Shown in pieces: positions 26,201-38,704 of a DNA stretch of 64,000 bases (position 1 is its first letter; each line of letters opens with the position of its first letter). The notes beneath the pieces are model-generated. The model saw only the letters and a list, made by a program, of their open reading frames with translations, was not told where the DNA came from and ran no database searches. Origin of the DNA: Zelopaecilomyces penicillatus (lineage: Eukaryota; Ascomycota; Sordariomycetes; Hypocreales; Pseudodiploosporaceae); assembly GCA_005765155.1 (NCBI GenBank), contig VCCP01000008.1:372001-436000 (forward strand). Reading direction: 5' to 3'. The position numbers and the translations under genes were made by a program.

Positions 26201-29200
26201 ATCCCTCATTGAGACTATTACCACGTTAATATTCGGCGGATGCATCTGCATACCTTCTGATGTTGATAGACTGACTGACATCGAGAAGAGTATTAATGAT
26301 ATGGAAGTAAATCTTTGTTTCTTCACTCCATCCGTCAGCCGACTAGTAGATCCCGAACAAATCCCATTATTGAGGACAATCATCATAGGAGGCGAAGCAC
26401 CTTCTGATGATGATCTTCTACGGTGGGTTCCATTCGTCTCTACCTTCAATGCCTACGGTCCAACGGAATGCGCCATTATGTGCTCCTTGAACGAGGTTAG
26501 GGATCGCAAGGGAGTAGGATCATGCATTGGAAGCGCTGTCGGGTCTAATTCGTGGCTGGTGTTGCCAAATAATCATGACCAGCTCGCTCCGATCGGTGCT
26601 GTAGGCGAACTTCTCATCGAGGGGCCAATTGTGGCAAAGGGTTATGTCAACAATCCTGAACAAACATCGGCCGTGTTCATGGAAAATCCAGAGTGGTTGC
26701 TACGAGGTCATTCCAAGCACCATGGTCGACGCGGTCGGCTATATAAAACTGGAGATCTTGTACGATATAACGAGTTTGGCGATTTAATTTTTCTCGGCAG
26801 GAAAGACACACAGGTCAAGATTCGAGGCCAGCGTATCGAACTGGGCGAGGTTGAGCATCATGTGCGTGAGTGCATCCCGTGGGCAAAACATATCGCGGCA
26901 GAGGTGATCCAACTCGGCGGAGAGCAGGGGAAGGCAATGCTAGCTCTTTTCATAATGGGGAAAAGAGAAGAAACCAATGAAACTTCTAGCAGCATATTAG
27001 CATCAGTGGGAGAAGCAGAGCTGCTCAAAATGAATGAAGACATTGAGATCTCCATATCTCAGAGGCTTCCTACGTCCATGATACCGTCGCTCTATTTTGG
27101 GATTTCAGAGCCGCCACTTACAAATTCTGGGAAAATGGATCGAAAGCAACTTCGAGATATTGGGTCTATATTATCAACGCAACAGCTGGTAGAGCTTCAG
27201 ACAAGATCAACGGGTCTCAAAAGACAGCCCCATTCCGAGCAAGAGCATCAACTGAGACAGCTATGGGCACAGGTGCTTGGCTCAAACCCCAACAGTATTG
27301 GTGTCACTGATAGTTTCTTCCGGCTAGGAGGAGATTCCATTACTGCCATGAAGCTTTCGGCTGCCGCTCGCAAGATGGGAATTACTTTGACCGTGGCTGA
27401 TATTTTCAGTACACCCGTGCTTTCTGCCCAGGCTCAATTGTGGAAGAGCGTGACAAAGACGGAAAGACAAGATTTAAGACCATTTTCATTATTTCCTGAA
27501 GATATAGAAATTGCAGATTTGCGAAAGGAAATCTCCGCCATCTGTAATGTAGATGAATCCGTGATTGAGGATGTTTATCCATGCACTCCACTGCAGGAAG
27601 GACTGCTTTCACTGACGGCAAAAGAAGACGGAAGCTATCTTTTGCAAGCTATACTTGAACTATCAGAATCTATCAACCTGCCGAAACTATGTGAAGCATG
27701 GGAAGCTGTCGTACGATCTACTGAAATCCTTCGAACACGGATCATCCAGCATCATAGGGTTGGCTTGATGCAAGCAGTATGCAAGGAGGCCATCAATTGG
27801 AAACATGCTGAGGATCTCGATGTCTATTTAAATGAAGACAAGAGACTTCCCATGGGTTTGGGTGATTGCCTGTCCCGATTCGCTCTCGTAGAGAGCAATG
27901 CAGGCAAACCTCAATATCTGATCTGGACCGCACATCACGCACTATATGACGGATTGACCCTTCCCCTTGTGATAGACCTTGTGAAACAAGCTTATCAAGG
28001 CAGCTCGGTCGGTACTGATTCGGAGATAGAGCAATCAAACTTCAAGACATTTGTGCGCTATCTGGTTGAACAAGACAAATCAGATGCTGAGGCGTATTGG
28101 CGTTCATACCTGGCCGCCGGCGAACTTACAATATTTCCCTCAATGCCAGTTTCAGTTCTCGAACCTGTTGCGAATACGACTCTTCATAAAACATTAGCTT
28201 TGAATGCTCGCACAGGAATCACCACTACCACAATGATTCGCGGTGCATTGGCGCTTTTACTTAGCCGTCATACAAGCTCCACAGACGTTGTATTTGGAAC
28301 CGTGTTGTCTGGCAGAAACGCACCAGTTGAAAACATTGAGAAGATTGTTGGCCCTACCATTGCTACAGTTCCCATGCGTGTAAAAGTACGAAAAGATCAA
28401 CACATTGAGGGTTATCTCCAGGCTATCCAACAAGATGCCGCTGCGATGATAGCTCACGAGCAAATAGGATTGCAGCGAATTGCGAAAATTAATGGAGATT
28501 GTCAACATGCGTGCGGCTTCCAGACATTGCTGGCCATACATCCAGAAGACAGATTCCAGTCAAATGATTTGCTAGGAAAATGGACAACGCCAGCTCTGAA
28601 TGGGTTTACAACCTATGCAGTTACTCTAGAGCTTGTTCTTGGAAAAGATGCGATCACTATCAGGGCAACAATTGATACGAGGGTGATTGGCACTTGGAGA
28701 ATGGAGAAAATGCTTGAGCAATTCGGCATGATTCTGGAGCAATTGGCCACTTTGAAAGCAGATCAAAATCTCGAAGAGTTCCGTCTGGTTTCGGAAAATG
28801 ACGAGACCACACTGCGTGAATGGAACGGCTCGAAACCAACAGTAGTGGAGAAGTGTATTCATGAACTCATAAGCGATCAAGTCGTGGCTCGATCGCATTC
28901 TCGCGCAGTCTGTTCATGGGATGGTGATCTGACGTATCTCGAGTTAGACCGACTGTCTGACTTGTTGGCGTGCCATCTAATCCATCTTGGTGTTGGCCCT
29001 GAGGTAGTTGTGCCCCTTTGTTTCGAGAAATCTATGTGGACGTCAGTAGCTCTGTTGGGTGTTCTTAAAGCAGGTGGCGCTTTCGTTCTTCTTGATCCAG
29101 GACTTCCTGATCAACGACTGAGAAAGCTGTGCCATCAAGTAAAGGCTACAGTCGCTCTCACATCTTTGACTTCTCAAGCAAAGCTATCCGAGTTTATACC

Positions 29201-32200
29201 CCATACGAGAGCCATCTGCTTGCAGTTCTTTAACTCTTCACTGCCTCAAAAGCCATTACACGAAGGGACTCCCCCCAAGCCAAAGAATGCAGCATATATC
29301 ATTTTCACATCGGGAAGTACCGGAGAACCGAAGGGTTGTGTCATTGAACACCAAAGTTATGCGTCAACCGCAATCCACCATGAACAAATAGTAAACATGA
29401 AGTCAGATACACGAACTCTGCAATTTAGCTCGTACAGTTTCGCCGGGGCCATCATGGAATTACTCATGACGCTCATTTTTGGAGGTTGTATCTGTGTTCC
29501 ATCCGAAGAAGAACGTGGCACGATGCTGGCTCAGTCCATTCGCCGGCTTAATGCCAATTGGGCTTTCTTGACTCCGACAGTTTTGGCCAATCTAAGCCCT
29601 GAAGATGTGCCATCCTTGAAAACCATCGGCGTAGGTGGCGAGCCGGTCAGAAGTTCCCAGATAAAAGCATGGTCACACAAGGTTCACTTGCGACAGACCT
29701 ACGGTTCTGCAGAGCTATCTGGAGCAGTGTCTTCTGCGCACTTGAACGAAAGCTCTTCTCCTTCTGATGTTGGAAAGGCTGTTAGTGGAAAGTATTGGTT
29801 AGTCAACCCTGCAGATCCGGACGAACTTGCTCCGTTGGGGGTTCCGGGAGAGCTTGTGATTGAAGGTCCCATAGTTGGGCGAGAGTATATCGGGGAGCCA
29901 CAAAAGACTTTGGTAAACTTCATCCCCGTCCCAAAATGGAGGGCAGTATTTGGCCACCGAGATCAGACTTCGCGATTCTACCGAACAGGAGATATGGCTG
30001 CCTATAAGGGGGATGGGTCGATTGAATTGCTGGGTAGGAAAGATACGCAGATCAAGTTACGAGGGCAGCGCATAGAGACTGGCGAGGTCGAATATCAAGT
30101 CAGACTAGCTACGCAAGAAGTGAAAGAAGTCGCCGTGGATCTCACTTTGATCGGAGAAGACAAGTCGAGAGGTCCAGAGCTCATAGGGTTCATTGTGTTG
30201 AAAGCAAAAGCGTCGAAGTCGATCACGAACGAAGAAACTTGCGCCAAATTCGACAATCACACACGTACGATTATTCAAAAGGTGCAAGCCAGATTAGAAA
30301 GTGTGCTGCCCCATTACATGGTTCCCTCAACTCTGGTCCCGGTCGCAAAGCTGCCATTGACGGCCTCTGGAAAAGTGGACAGAAGACTTCTTCGCGAGAT
30401 GGGATCAGCTTTGTCTACCAAGGAGATCGCCGAGTTGCGTACACTAACAGTAGGAGCAAAACAACAGCCAAGGACAGAGTCTGAATACAAACTGCGGGAG
30501 ATCTGGGCCCGAGTTCTGAATCTAGACGCCTCCAGTATTGGGGTGGACGACAGCTTCTTCCAAATAGGCGGCGACTCTATCACAGCAATGCAAGTGTCAG
30601 CCGCTGCTCGGGCCACTCTAGCTGGCATTTCTACAGCCGATATCCTACGAAAGAAAACCATTTCTCGCCTTCTAGCAAATGCCAAATCCAGGGAGGACTT
30701 TTCAGGCCAAACTTTTATGACAGATGACGATGAAAATGGCCAGCCGTTCTCTCTGAGTCCTATGCAGCAATTATACATGCAGATTACCAATCCTGCTGAC
30801 TGCTTTGATCAAAGTTTCTTTCTCAAAATCCAAACGCCAGTCTCTTTTGATGTTATAGCAACCGCAATAGAGACGATTGTAGCCCGGCATCCCATGCTAC
30901 GCGCGCGGTTCAACCGGACAGACAATGGTGGGTGGGAACAACGAATCAGTAATGATGTTGACTCATTCAAAATATTTGAGATTACTGGAGCCTCGGCTTC
31001 GGAGGAAACTTGCCAAACTCAAGCTATTCGTCGCTGTCGTCAGATGATCAATATTGAGTCTGGTCCACTCCTAGCCGCTGTCATGTTCAACGATGGAAAC
31101 TCTCAGAGTATCTTTATTTCCATTCATCATATCGCTGTTGATTTTGTATCATGGCGCATAATTCTGCAGGAACTAGAAGAAATGCTTCGGTTCGATCAAA
31201 CAACCTTACCTCCAACGTTGAGTTTCAAGAGATGGTGTGCCTTGCAGAAGCAGTACGCGGTAGAACATCTCAATACTGGGTTAGCACCAGTATATGAGGT
31301 GCCATTGCCTCTCCTATCCTACTGGGGCGTGGATCGAAATAACCCCCCTGGCGCCATATCTATGGAAAATTTTGAGCTCGACAAAGAAACAAGTGCTGCC
31401 TTGCTAGGAAAATGCAACGATGTGTTTAGCACGCGGCCAGTCGAGTTGATGATCTCAGCCCTTGTCTACTCGTTCATGAATGTGTTTACAGACCGATCTG
31501 CCCCAGCTATCTTCAGCGAGGGACACGGCCGTGAACCCTGGAGCAACGGCCTTGATATATCTCATACTGTGGGATGGTTCACTACAATCTTCCCGGTTAC
31601 GTCACAGGTTACAAAGGACAGTAGCTTGCTAGATATTGTCCGCCGAACCAAAGACTTTGTCCGTCAGACACCAGCAAACGGCTGGTCTTACTTTACTTCA
31701 AGATTTGCAGATGATGATATTGCCAAGAAAAATGCAGAGGCTTTCCCAGTTGAGGTAATGTTTAACTATGCAGGCTCATTCCAACAGTTGGAGAGAACGG
31801 ACTCTGTCTTTGAGAATATCCTACCTCCTGGTAGCTCTTCTCTAGACTCACTCTCTGGGCTGTGGAACTTTGCACTGTTTGGTGTTTTGGCTCAATCCGA
31901 CAGGGGAATTCTGTCAATATCAATGCTGTATCCTCAAAATTTACACCATCAGCAAAAAATCAGTCTTTGGGCCAACACATATCAGAAGACTTTGCAGCAA
32001 CTATCCATAATCTTGCAGAACCAGAAACCACGGTGGACTATGGCAGATTTTCCCATGGCATTCAAATTCTATGATGATATTTCAGAGTTCGCCGACTTCT
32101 TCCTGCCGCAGCTGCAAATTGCAAGCCACGACGAGGTTGAGGATATATATCCTTGCTCACCCGTGCAACAGGGTATAATCGTTGCACAAGGCAAAGACCT

Positions 32201-35200
32201 GAGTCTATACCGCACAATACTCGGCATTGAGATTTCGACTTCCAAGCAGGGCGATGCTATCGACCTCTCAAGAATTACAGAAGCATGGCAATTGGTTGTT
32301 CGGCGTCACTCTTTACTTCGTGCCCTAATAGTGGATAATGTTCCAGGAAGCGGTAGGATGATGCACGTCATCCTGCGAAACCCAAAGCCAAGTATAACTT
32401 GTGTTCATGGCAAAGAGTATTCCGCGATTGAAGAGTATTACGAACAAAATCAAGGATTAGTAGGCTACACAGTCAATAGTCTTCAACATCACTTGTCAGT
32501 ATATGTGATTGATCAGAAAAGAGCATATTTTCGCCTGGAAATCAATCATGCTATTTGTGATGGTTACTCAACCGGCATCCTACTACGAGACTTCCAGCTC
32601 GCATACTTGGGACAACTTGATATCAATGGTCCTCTGCATAGCGAGTTCATAAAACACATTGAACAGCAATCTCCGGAGTCCCATCGTAGGTTTTGGGTGG
32701 ATTATCTGCATGCTACAGAGCCTTGCTTTCTTCCCAGCCTTGATGAACCAGAAATCCATGGCAGTTTGACTATCGAAGTTCCAGACATCAATTCAAACAA
32801 AATTAATAACTGTTGCGCACAGTGGGAGGTAACGATAGCTTCGATTGTACAAACAGCTTGGGCGCTAGTGTTACAAGAATACACCGGCTCCAAGACACCT
32901 TGCCTCGGAGTCCTCACATTAGGGCGCGACGTTCCTGTTGAGGATGTTGACGATATTTTTGGTCCGCTGATCTGTATGATGCCATGCCGAATACGCCTTG
33001 ACCAAAACAAGTCAATTGTCGAAATAGTGCGAGATGTGCAGAAAGAATACATTGAAAGTTTGCCACACCAATCCTATCCTCTCATGGAGATTCATCAAGC
33101 TTTGGGAGTAGGCACGTCTGGATTTTTCAACAGCATCATGTCCTTCCAAAGATCGAATGGGGACACAGAAACATCCGAAACAGACCATGTAATTCGTTAT
33201 CGTGATGGCCAAGATCGGGCAGAGGTAAGTACTTCATTTCTGAACTGAAGTGGTTAGAAACAGAACTAACAATAACTACCAACAGTATGATATTATTCTC
33301 AACGCTTATTCAGTCGGTAACAAGGTTGGAGTAAACTTGGACTTCAAAGAAAACTTTACTTCTAGTTGTCAAGCCCACCAAATTGCGAGTTCTCTCAGTG
33401 CTGCCATAAAATCCATTCTTGAACATCCCCAGGCTGAGCCACATGATATTTGTTTGCTCACTGGAAAGAACCTTGAAAAGGTATGGTCTTGGAATGCCGA
33501 TGTACCACCCACGGTTGAGCAGAGCATCCATGAGCTCGTAAGTGAACAAGTCTCAAAGAGACCTTATGCGCCTGCAGTTTGCGCATGGGATGGATATTTG
33601 AGTTACAGAGAACTAGAAGACTTGTCGACACGTCTAGCGAATCACTTAGTTGGCCTAGGAGTTACCGCTGGATCTATTATCCCATTATGTTTTGAAAAGT
33701 CGATCTGGACAGTTGTGGCAATGCTTGCAGTTCTCAAAGCTGGAGGTGCGTTTGTCTCAGTTGACATCAGTCAAGCAGCCAGTCGCAGGCTCTTCATTCT
33801 AAAGAAGACTCGAGCATTTTTGGTTTTGAGATCCAGCGCCTGTATAGACACTCCACTACTCCCAGAGAGCGAAGCCTTTACTGTCAACCGTGAGTCCATA
33901 GATCGTCTCCCCGAGGTCAACTCCAGCAACGCTTCGTTTTTTGTCAACCCCAGTTCCAATGCATACCTCATTTTCACTTCTGGTAGCACTGGTGAGCCAA
34001 AAGGTGTGATGTTGCAGCATAGAGCTGTCTCAAGCAGTTGCCGAAGTCATGGGGTTAAGCTTGGTTTCAGGCCTAACTCAAGAGTGTTACAATTTGCATC
34101 TTATACGTTCGATTCATGTATTGTGGAGATATTTACCACACTAATACATGGGGCTTGCGTATGTGTGCCATCTGAGGATCAAAGGTCTAGCGACTTGGCA
34201 GGTATAATGAGATCCATGGCTGTTGACTTGGCGTTCCTCACCCCGACGGTGGCACGCACATTACCACGTGAGGATCTTCCATTTCTTGAAACTTTGACTC
34301 TCTGCGGTGAAGCGATTAAAAAGAGTGATTATGAGATGTGGGATGGCCACTGTCCCGTCATCAACGGTTATGGGCCAACAGAGACTGCTGTCTGTGCAGT
34401 TATTAACAGGAGCAGCACGACCATCAGAAGACCTGATATTATCGGCAATGCAATTGGATGTGTGTCATGGGTGGTTAATCAAGCCAGTTCTAACAAACTT
34501 GCACCTCTTGGTGCTGTTGGGGAACTCTTGTTGGAAGGGCCGACCCTGGCACAAGGGTATCTCGACGATGCAAAGAAAACAGCCGCGGCATTTATTGCAA
34601 GCCCGCCATGGTTAACTCAAGGCATCCACAGCAGAGCCGGACGACATGGCAGATTATATAAGACCGGTGACCTAGTACGATATAATGAAGATGGAACTTT
34701 GAGCTTTGTTGGTCGCAAAGACAATCAAGTCAAGATTCACGGTCAGAGAATAGAGCTCGGGGAGGTGGAACACGCTTTGCAAGAGTGTGTACCGTTTGCT
34801 AGTCAGGTTGTGGTAGAGTTGGCCAAACAAGTTGGACAAAGTGGGAGATTACTACTTGCAGCATTCTTGACAGGCGCTGAAGAGAAGATGGAAAACAGGA
34901 GTGGAGTTTTAAAAGACGTGTTAAGTGTTTCTCAGGACATACTACTTGTCCGAATGAGTCCAGCCACAGAAACAATGTTATCACAGCTAGTGCCAGGATA
35001 CATGATTCCTAGTGCAGTTTTCTGGATCAGATCTATGCCTTTGATGGCTTCGGGGAAAACAGACAGGAAGCGGTTGAATGAGATAGCTTCTTCGTTGTCA
35101 AAGGAGCAGATTGCAAAACTGAGAGCTTCCTCAGCAGAAGACAAACGGCAGCCCAGGACAGCTGAGGAGAAGCTCTTGTGTGAGATTTGGGCCAAAGTTC

Positions 35201-38184
35201 TCAACATTGAAGTAAATGCTATTGGTATTGATGATAGTTTCTTCCACATTGGTGGGGACTCTATTACCGCTATGCAGGTATCTGCTGCTTCCCGGGCTTC
35301 TTTAGCTAACATCTCCACTGCCAATATTTTGGGGAAGAAAACCATCTCCAAGATCATTGCTGGGCTCAAACACGACAAACACGATTCAGATATCAATGCA
35401 GTGGTTGATGACGACGATGGAAACCAGCCCTTCCAATTGAGCCCCATACAGCAACTGCACATGCAATACCAACCTGACCCAACAATATGCTTTGATCAAG
35501 GGTTCTTCTTGAATTTCCGGAAGCCTGTTTCTTCTGCGGCCATTCTCGATGTCATGGATGCTCTTGTTCTCAGACACTCAATGCTCCGGGCACGATTTAG
35601 TCGCAAGGCCGATGGTATCTGGGAACAGTACATCACAAGTGACACAGCTAGTGCATTCCATATTGGCGAAGTCGATTCAACGGACCGCACTGATCCAGAA
35701 ATAGCCCAGTCCATTGTCCAATGCCGTGAAAGAATCGATATCGAAAAGGGTCCACTCGTCAGCGGTGTTTTGTTCAGCGGAACCAACAACCAATCCCTTT
35801 TCCTCTCTATCCATCACTTGGTCATAGATCTAGTCTCTTGGCGTGTTCTGCTTGAAGAAATGGAACATCTTATCACAACGGGAACAACTTCCCTACCGCA
35901 GACTATACAGTTCAACACTTGGTGCAAGATTCAAAGGCAGTATGTTTGTGAGACGTTCAAAGAAAAGACATCAGTCGTGCATGGAATCCAGCAACCGCTC
36001 TTGACCTATTGGGGAGTAGCGAAGGAAGAAAACACTCAAGGGAAAACATTGAAGGAGCAGTTCATACTGGATGAAAAACTGACTTCCGCGATTATTGGAA
36101 GATGCAATAAGGCTTTTGGGACCCGGCCATCGGAGCTGGTGCTTTCAGCTCTTATTTACTCCTTCATCCAAACTTTCCCTGATAGACCTGTCCCAGAAGT
36201 TTTCAGCGAGGGGCATGGACGTGAACCTTGGGATCTGAAAATTGACATCTCTCGAACTATTGGCTGGTTCACTACTCTGTTTCCAGTGTCTTCACAATGC
36301 GATTCGAAATCCAGCCTGTTTGATGTGATACGTCGGACCAAGGACCATGCTCGAGGACTTCCACAAAACGGCTGGTCTTACTTTACTTCTAGGTTTAGTG
36401 ATGCTGAAGATGCACAGTCAAATTTGTCTGCTCTACCAGTTGAGATTGTGTTCAATTATACTGGGGCTTTCCAACAATTGGAGCGAAAAGATGCGTTATT
36501 CGATAGCCTTGCACTACCAGACGGCTGTGACCCAGAATCATTGAAAGAGCTTCGGAGGCTCAACTTGTTTGACGTTGTGGTTCAAACAGAAAACAATTGT
36601 CTCAATATCACAGTTGTATATCCTCAACAAGCTCGTCACGGGGAGAGGATTGCAGCGTGGATAGAACAGTATCAAACTGTCCTGGAGCGGATCGCCATCG
36701 AATTACACGACAAAACCGCGGAGTGGACTCTCTCTGACTTTCCAATGGCATTTAACTGCTATCCAGAGATTCTAGATTTCCTTAAATTCCGCCTTCCAGA
36801 ATTAGGCATTTCCAGCGAGGAAGTCGAAGACATCTACCCCTGTTCGCCGATGCAAAAGGGCATGCTAAGGGCTCAAGCCAAGGATGCTGGACACTATCGC
36901 ACAATTCTTGGGTTCGAAATTGAATGCAGTCCTACTGACAGAGAAGAAGATGTTGCAAAGTTCATCAAGGCATGGAAATCTGTCGTACAACGGCACTCAA
37001 TTCTGCGTGCCTTGCTAGTAGACAATAAGTCGAGGAATGGAAACCCATTACATGTCATTCTCAAAGACCCTGAGCCCCAGGTATCTTACTTCGAACCAAA
37101 CGATACAATGACAACTGAGCAAATCCGCCTGGCTATGAGTTCAACTACTGTCAATTACCACAAGGATGGTCTGCAACATCATCTATCCATCTATCACTTG
37201 GAAGATGACAGAATTCATGTCCGTTTCGAGATCAACCATGCCATTTTAGATGGTTACTCAACCAATATCCTATTTCGCGATTTTCAGTTAGCCTATTCCA
37301 ACAGCTTCGAGCCCAATGGCCCATCGTTCAACGAGTTCATGAAGTACATTGGCTCAGTATCACATGAAACCTCCCAGTCCTTTTGGGTGCATCATTTAGA
37401 TGGTACTCATCCGTGTTACGTCCCCGGTTCAAGCGACGGCACAAGCCTGAAAGAAAGCTTTACATTGGAAGTGCCCACGATTGAGGCCGATGAGATCCAT
37501 TCCTTCTGCGCCCAATGGGAAGTCACGGCCGCATCCTTAGTCCAGACTTCCTGGGCGTTCGTGCTTCGGGCATTCACTGGGTCGATGAGACCCTGTTTCG
37601 GAACTCTCACATCCGGTAGAGATCTTCCAATACCGCAGGTTGATGAGATCTTTGGGCCACTGATCAATATCATACCCTGTCGGATAAACCTTGGTGAGAC
37701 GGGATCAGTGATAGAAGCTCTTAGTGAAGTACAAAACGAGTACCTTCAGAGTCTACCTTATCAAACACATGCTCTTGAGGATATAGAAGAAGCGCTTCAT
37801 ATTGATGAGGGACGGTTATTTAACAGTGTTCTTTCCTTCCAAAGGGGCGAGAGAGAATCTTCCCAGTCCCATGGCTGGCGCGTAGTTCGCAACGACGGTA
37901 AAAATGGTCCAGCAGAGGTTTGTGCCCTACTAACGCCACTTTTATAAATGAAGAAAAGGCTAACGACTATATAGTATGATATCTCGATTGGCGTGGCCGA
38001 CTTCGGCTCATCCATGTCCATTACAATGAAGTTTCAGTCCGATTTCGTCTCCTCAGATCATGCTCAGCAAATAGCAGGTGCATTTAGCGCAGCGATTCAC
38101 GCAATCATCGACAACCCTCAGAAGAGTCTTCAAGACATTTCTTCCCATATCGAGATTCAGGGTGAAGAAGTTAGTTTAAGATAG
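14274..38184 (+). CDS. Six-module NRPS with inactive-looking first A domain, three E domains and terminal C domain
   Basis: Four exons (14274-25301, 25371-33224, 33286-37917, 37975-38184) join in frame to 7,907 aa. The introns (69, 61 and 57 bp) fall at the same place in three C domains, between Glu and TyrAspIle. Domain order with rough residues is A1 40-555, T1 (Ser608), C1 660-1100, A2 1115-1625, T2 (Ser1691), C2 1740-2180, A3 2200-2725, T3 (Ser2791), E3 2846-3282, C3 3300-3740, A4 3752-4269, T4 (Ser4332), C4 4376-4816, A5 4832-5349, T5 (Ser5412), E5 5466-5902, C5 5916-6359, A6 6372-6892, T6 (Ser6953), E6 7002-7445, C6 7459-7907. There is no N-terminal C domain and no thioesterase. A1 has lost key motifs, so five residues are the likely maximum. 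The terminal C domain, as in other fungal NRPSs, probably releases or cyclises the chain. The product cannot be named. Pairing with the PKS is inferred from position. Confidence 0.95.
14370..16200 (+). other. NRPS module 1: degenerate A1 plus intact T1
   Basis: A1 keeps the fold but not the chemistry. The A3 ATP loop, normally TSGSTGxPKG, reads CFPPRSITQPRG (residues 186-197). The A8 GRKD reads GPKD and the following RGQRIE reads GGQILN (from residue 433). The A10 SGK, whose lysine is catalytic in the family, reads SGV with Val540 encoded at 15891-15893. The other five A domains keep all of these. T1 keeps GGDSI with Ser608, so it can carry a phosphopantetheine arm. I infer that A1 is a non-activating remnant and that T1 is charged from elsewhere. 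Confidence 0.85.
16240..19450 (+). other. NRPS module 2: C1-A2-T2, A2 lacks the usual Asp235
   Basis: C1 has an intact HHALYDG active site and the PCTPLQEGLLSL opening shared with C2 and C4. A2 keeps ATP-binding motifs (FTSGSTGEPKG, GRKD, SGK), but the residue equivalent to Asp235 of GrsA is Ala1315, within FAGAIMEI. The A5 core reads YGSAE rather than YGPTE. My hand-aligned pocket code is AGMYSGAAVK. Asp235 normally holds the alpha-amino group, so a beta-amino, aryl, hydroxy or keto acid is plausible. Module 2 has no E domain. Confidence 0.75.
19480..24150 (+). other. NRPS module 3: C2-A3-T3-E3
   Basis: C2 has HHALYDG. A3 has all core motifs and a normal Asp at position 235; my hand-aligned code is DAFFIGGIFK, for which I assign no substrate. 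T3 belongs to the GGDSITAMQ subtype shared with T5 and T6. E3 keeps HHLVIDAVSW and EGHGRE, so the residue should be converted to the D form before condensation. Confidence 0.8.
24151..27440 (+). other. NRPS module 4: C3-A4-T4
   Basis: C3 follows an E domain and has NHAICDGYS with the catalytic second His kept, matching C5 and C6. The first intron (25302-25370) lies in its C-terminal part. A4 is intact; my hand-aligned code is DAIFIGAIMK. T4 is of the GGDSITAMK subtype that precedes a C domain directly. No E domain follows, so an L residue is expected. Confidence 0.8.
27470..32060 (+). other. NRPS module 5: C4-A5-T5-E5, A5 lacks the usual Asp235
   Basis: A5 resembles A2 closely: FAGAIMEL with Ala5034 in place of Asp235, and YGSAE. 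My hand-aligned code is AGMFGGTGAK. ATP motifs and the A10 lysine are intact. Unlike module 2 it carries an E domain with HHIAVDFVSW and EGHGRE, so the atypical building block may still be epimerised at its alpha carbon. Confidence 0.75.
32061..36745 (+). other. NRPS module 6: C5-A6-T6-E6
   Basis: C5 has NHAICDGYS and carries the second intron (33225-33285). A6 has the usual Asp235; my hand-aligned code is DSVFTCGVCK, and its A8 motif has HGQ in place of RGQ. E6 keeps HHLVIDLVSW and EGHGRE. A D-configured last residue is therefore presented to the terminal C domain. Confidence 0.8.
36760..38184 (+). other. NRPS terminal C domain, likely release or cyclisation domain
   Basis: This C domain (residues about 7459-7907) is followed by no T or TE domain. 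Its site is NHAILDGYS, with the second His intact, and it opens with DIYPCSPMQKGML. It carries the third intron (37918-37974) at the position shared with C3 and C5. Fungal NRPSs commonly end in such C domains, which close macrocycles. Here the nucleophile could be an amine or a hydroxyl of the starter chain, which is inference. Confidence 0.75.
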
Positions 38185-38704
38185 ACCTCGAGTTCGTCAA
38201 TAGTGAGCCGGGATGTATGTAGATAGGTCGATGGCAAGAGCCGATGGAATTGAGTTGAGATATTAGAGTCATGTTTCACAGAGCCACTCCATGTTGGATC
38301 AAGGGCGTATTCAATTAGTAGAGCATACCTCTCTCTTTGGTACGGCAGGGGTTTGCAGAGAATGAACAATGTAGGAAGAAACGAGGTCGATTTGGGATTA
38401 AAAAGTGTATATATAGTCAGGTTTTTTACTACTTTTTATTCGATTTCATGATAGATTGATAATTGAAGTTTTAGTTACAAATTTTTTATGAGCTCATTGT
38501 AGTTTTAAAGGTAGAGAATATCTGTTGGGTTACTAATGCGATGATCAGTACACCCTGTACTCAATCTAGACTGATCATTTACATTGATCCAAGAGACCGC
38601 CAAAACAAAAACGAGAGCGAGTCAAAGCGACACGCTCCGCTCTCACTCCAGATCAGCCCTCTTACAATCTACAGAATATCCACACTTTATCACCCTCGTA
38701 CATC
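38185..38704. other. Convergent 3' intergenic region
   Basis: About 520 bp of AT-rich DNA separate the 3' ends of the NRPS and the dioxygenase. It probably holds both transcript ends. No coding signal or repeat was recognised. Confidence 0.5.

Noticed and set aside
38185..38704. A hidden thioesterase domain or gene after the NRPS
   Set aside because: The region is AT-rich, has no GxSxG-type motif and no frame of useful length.
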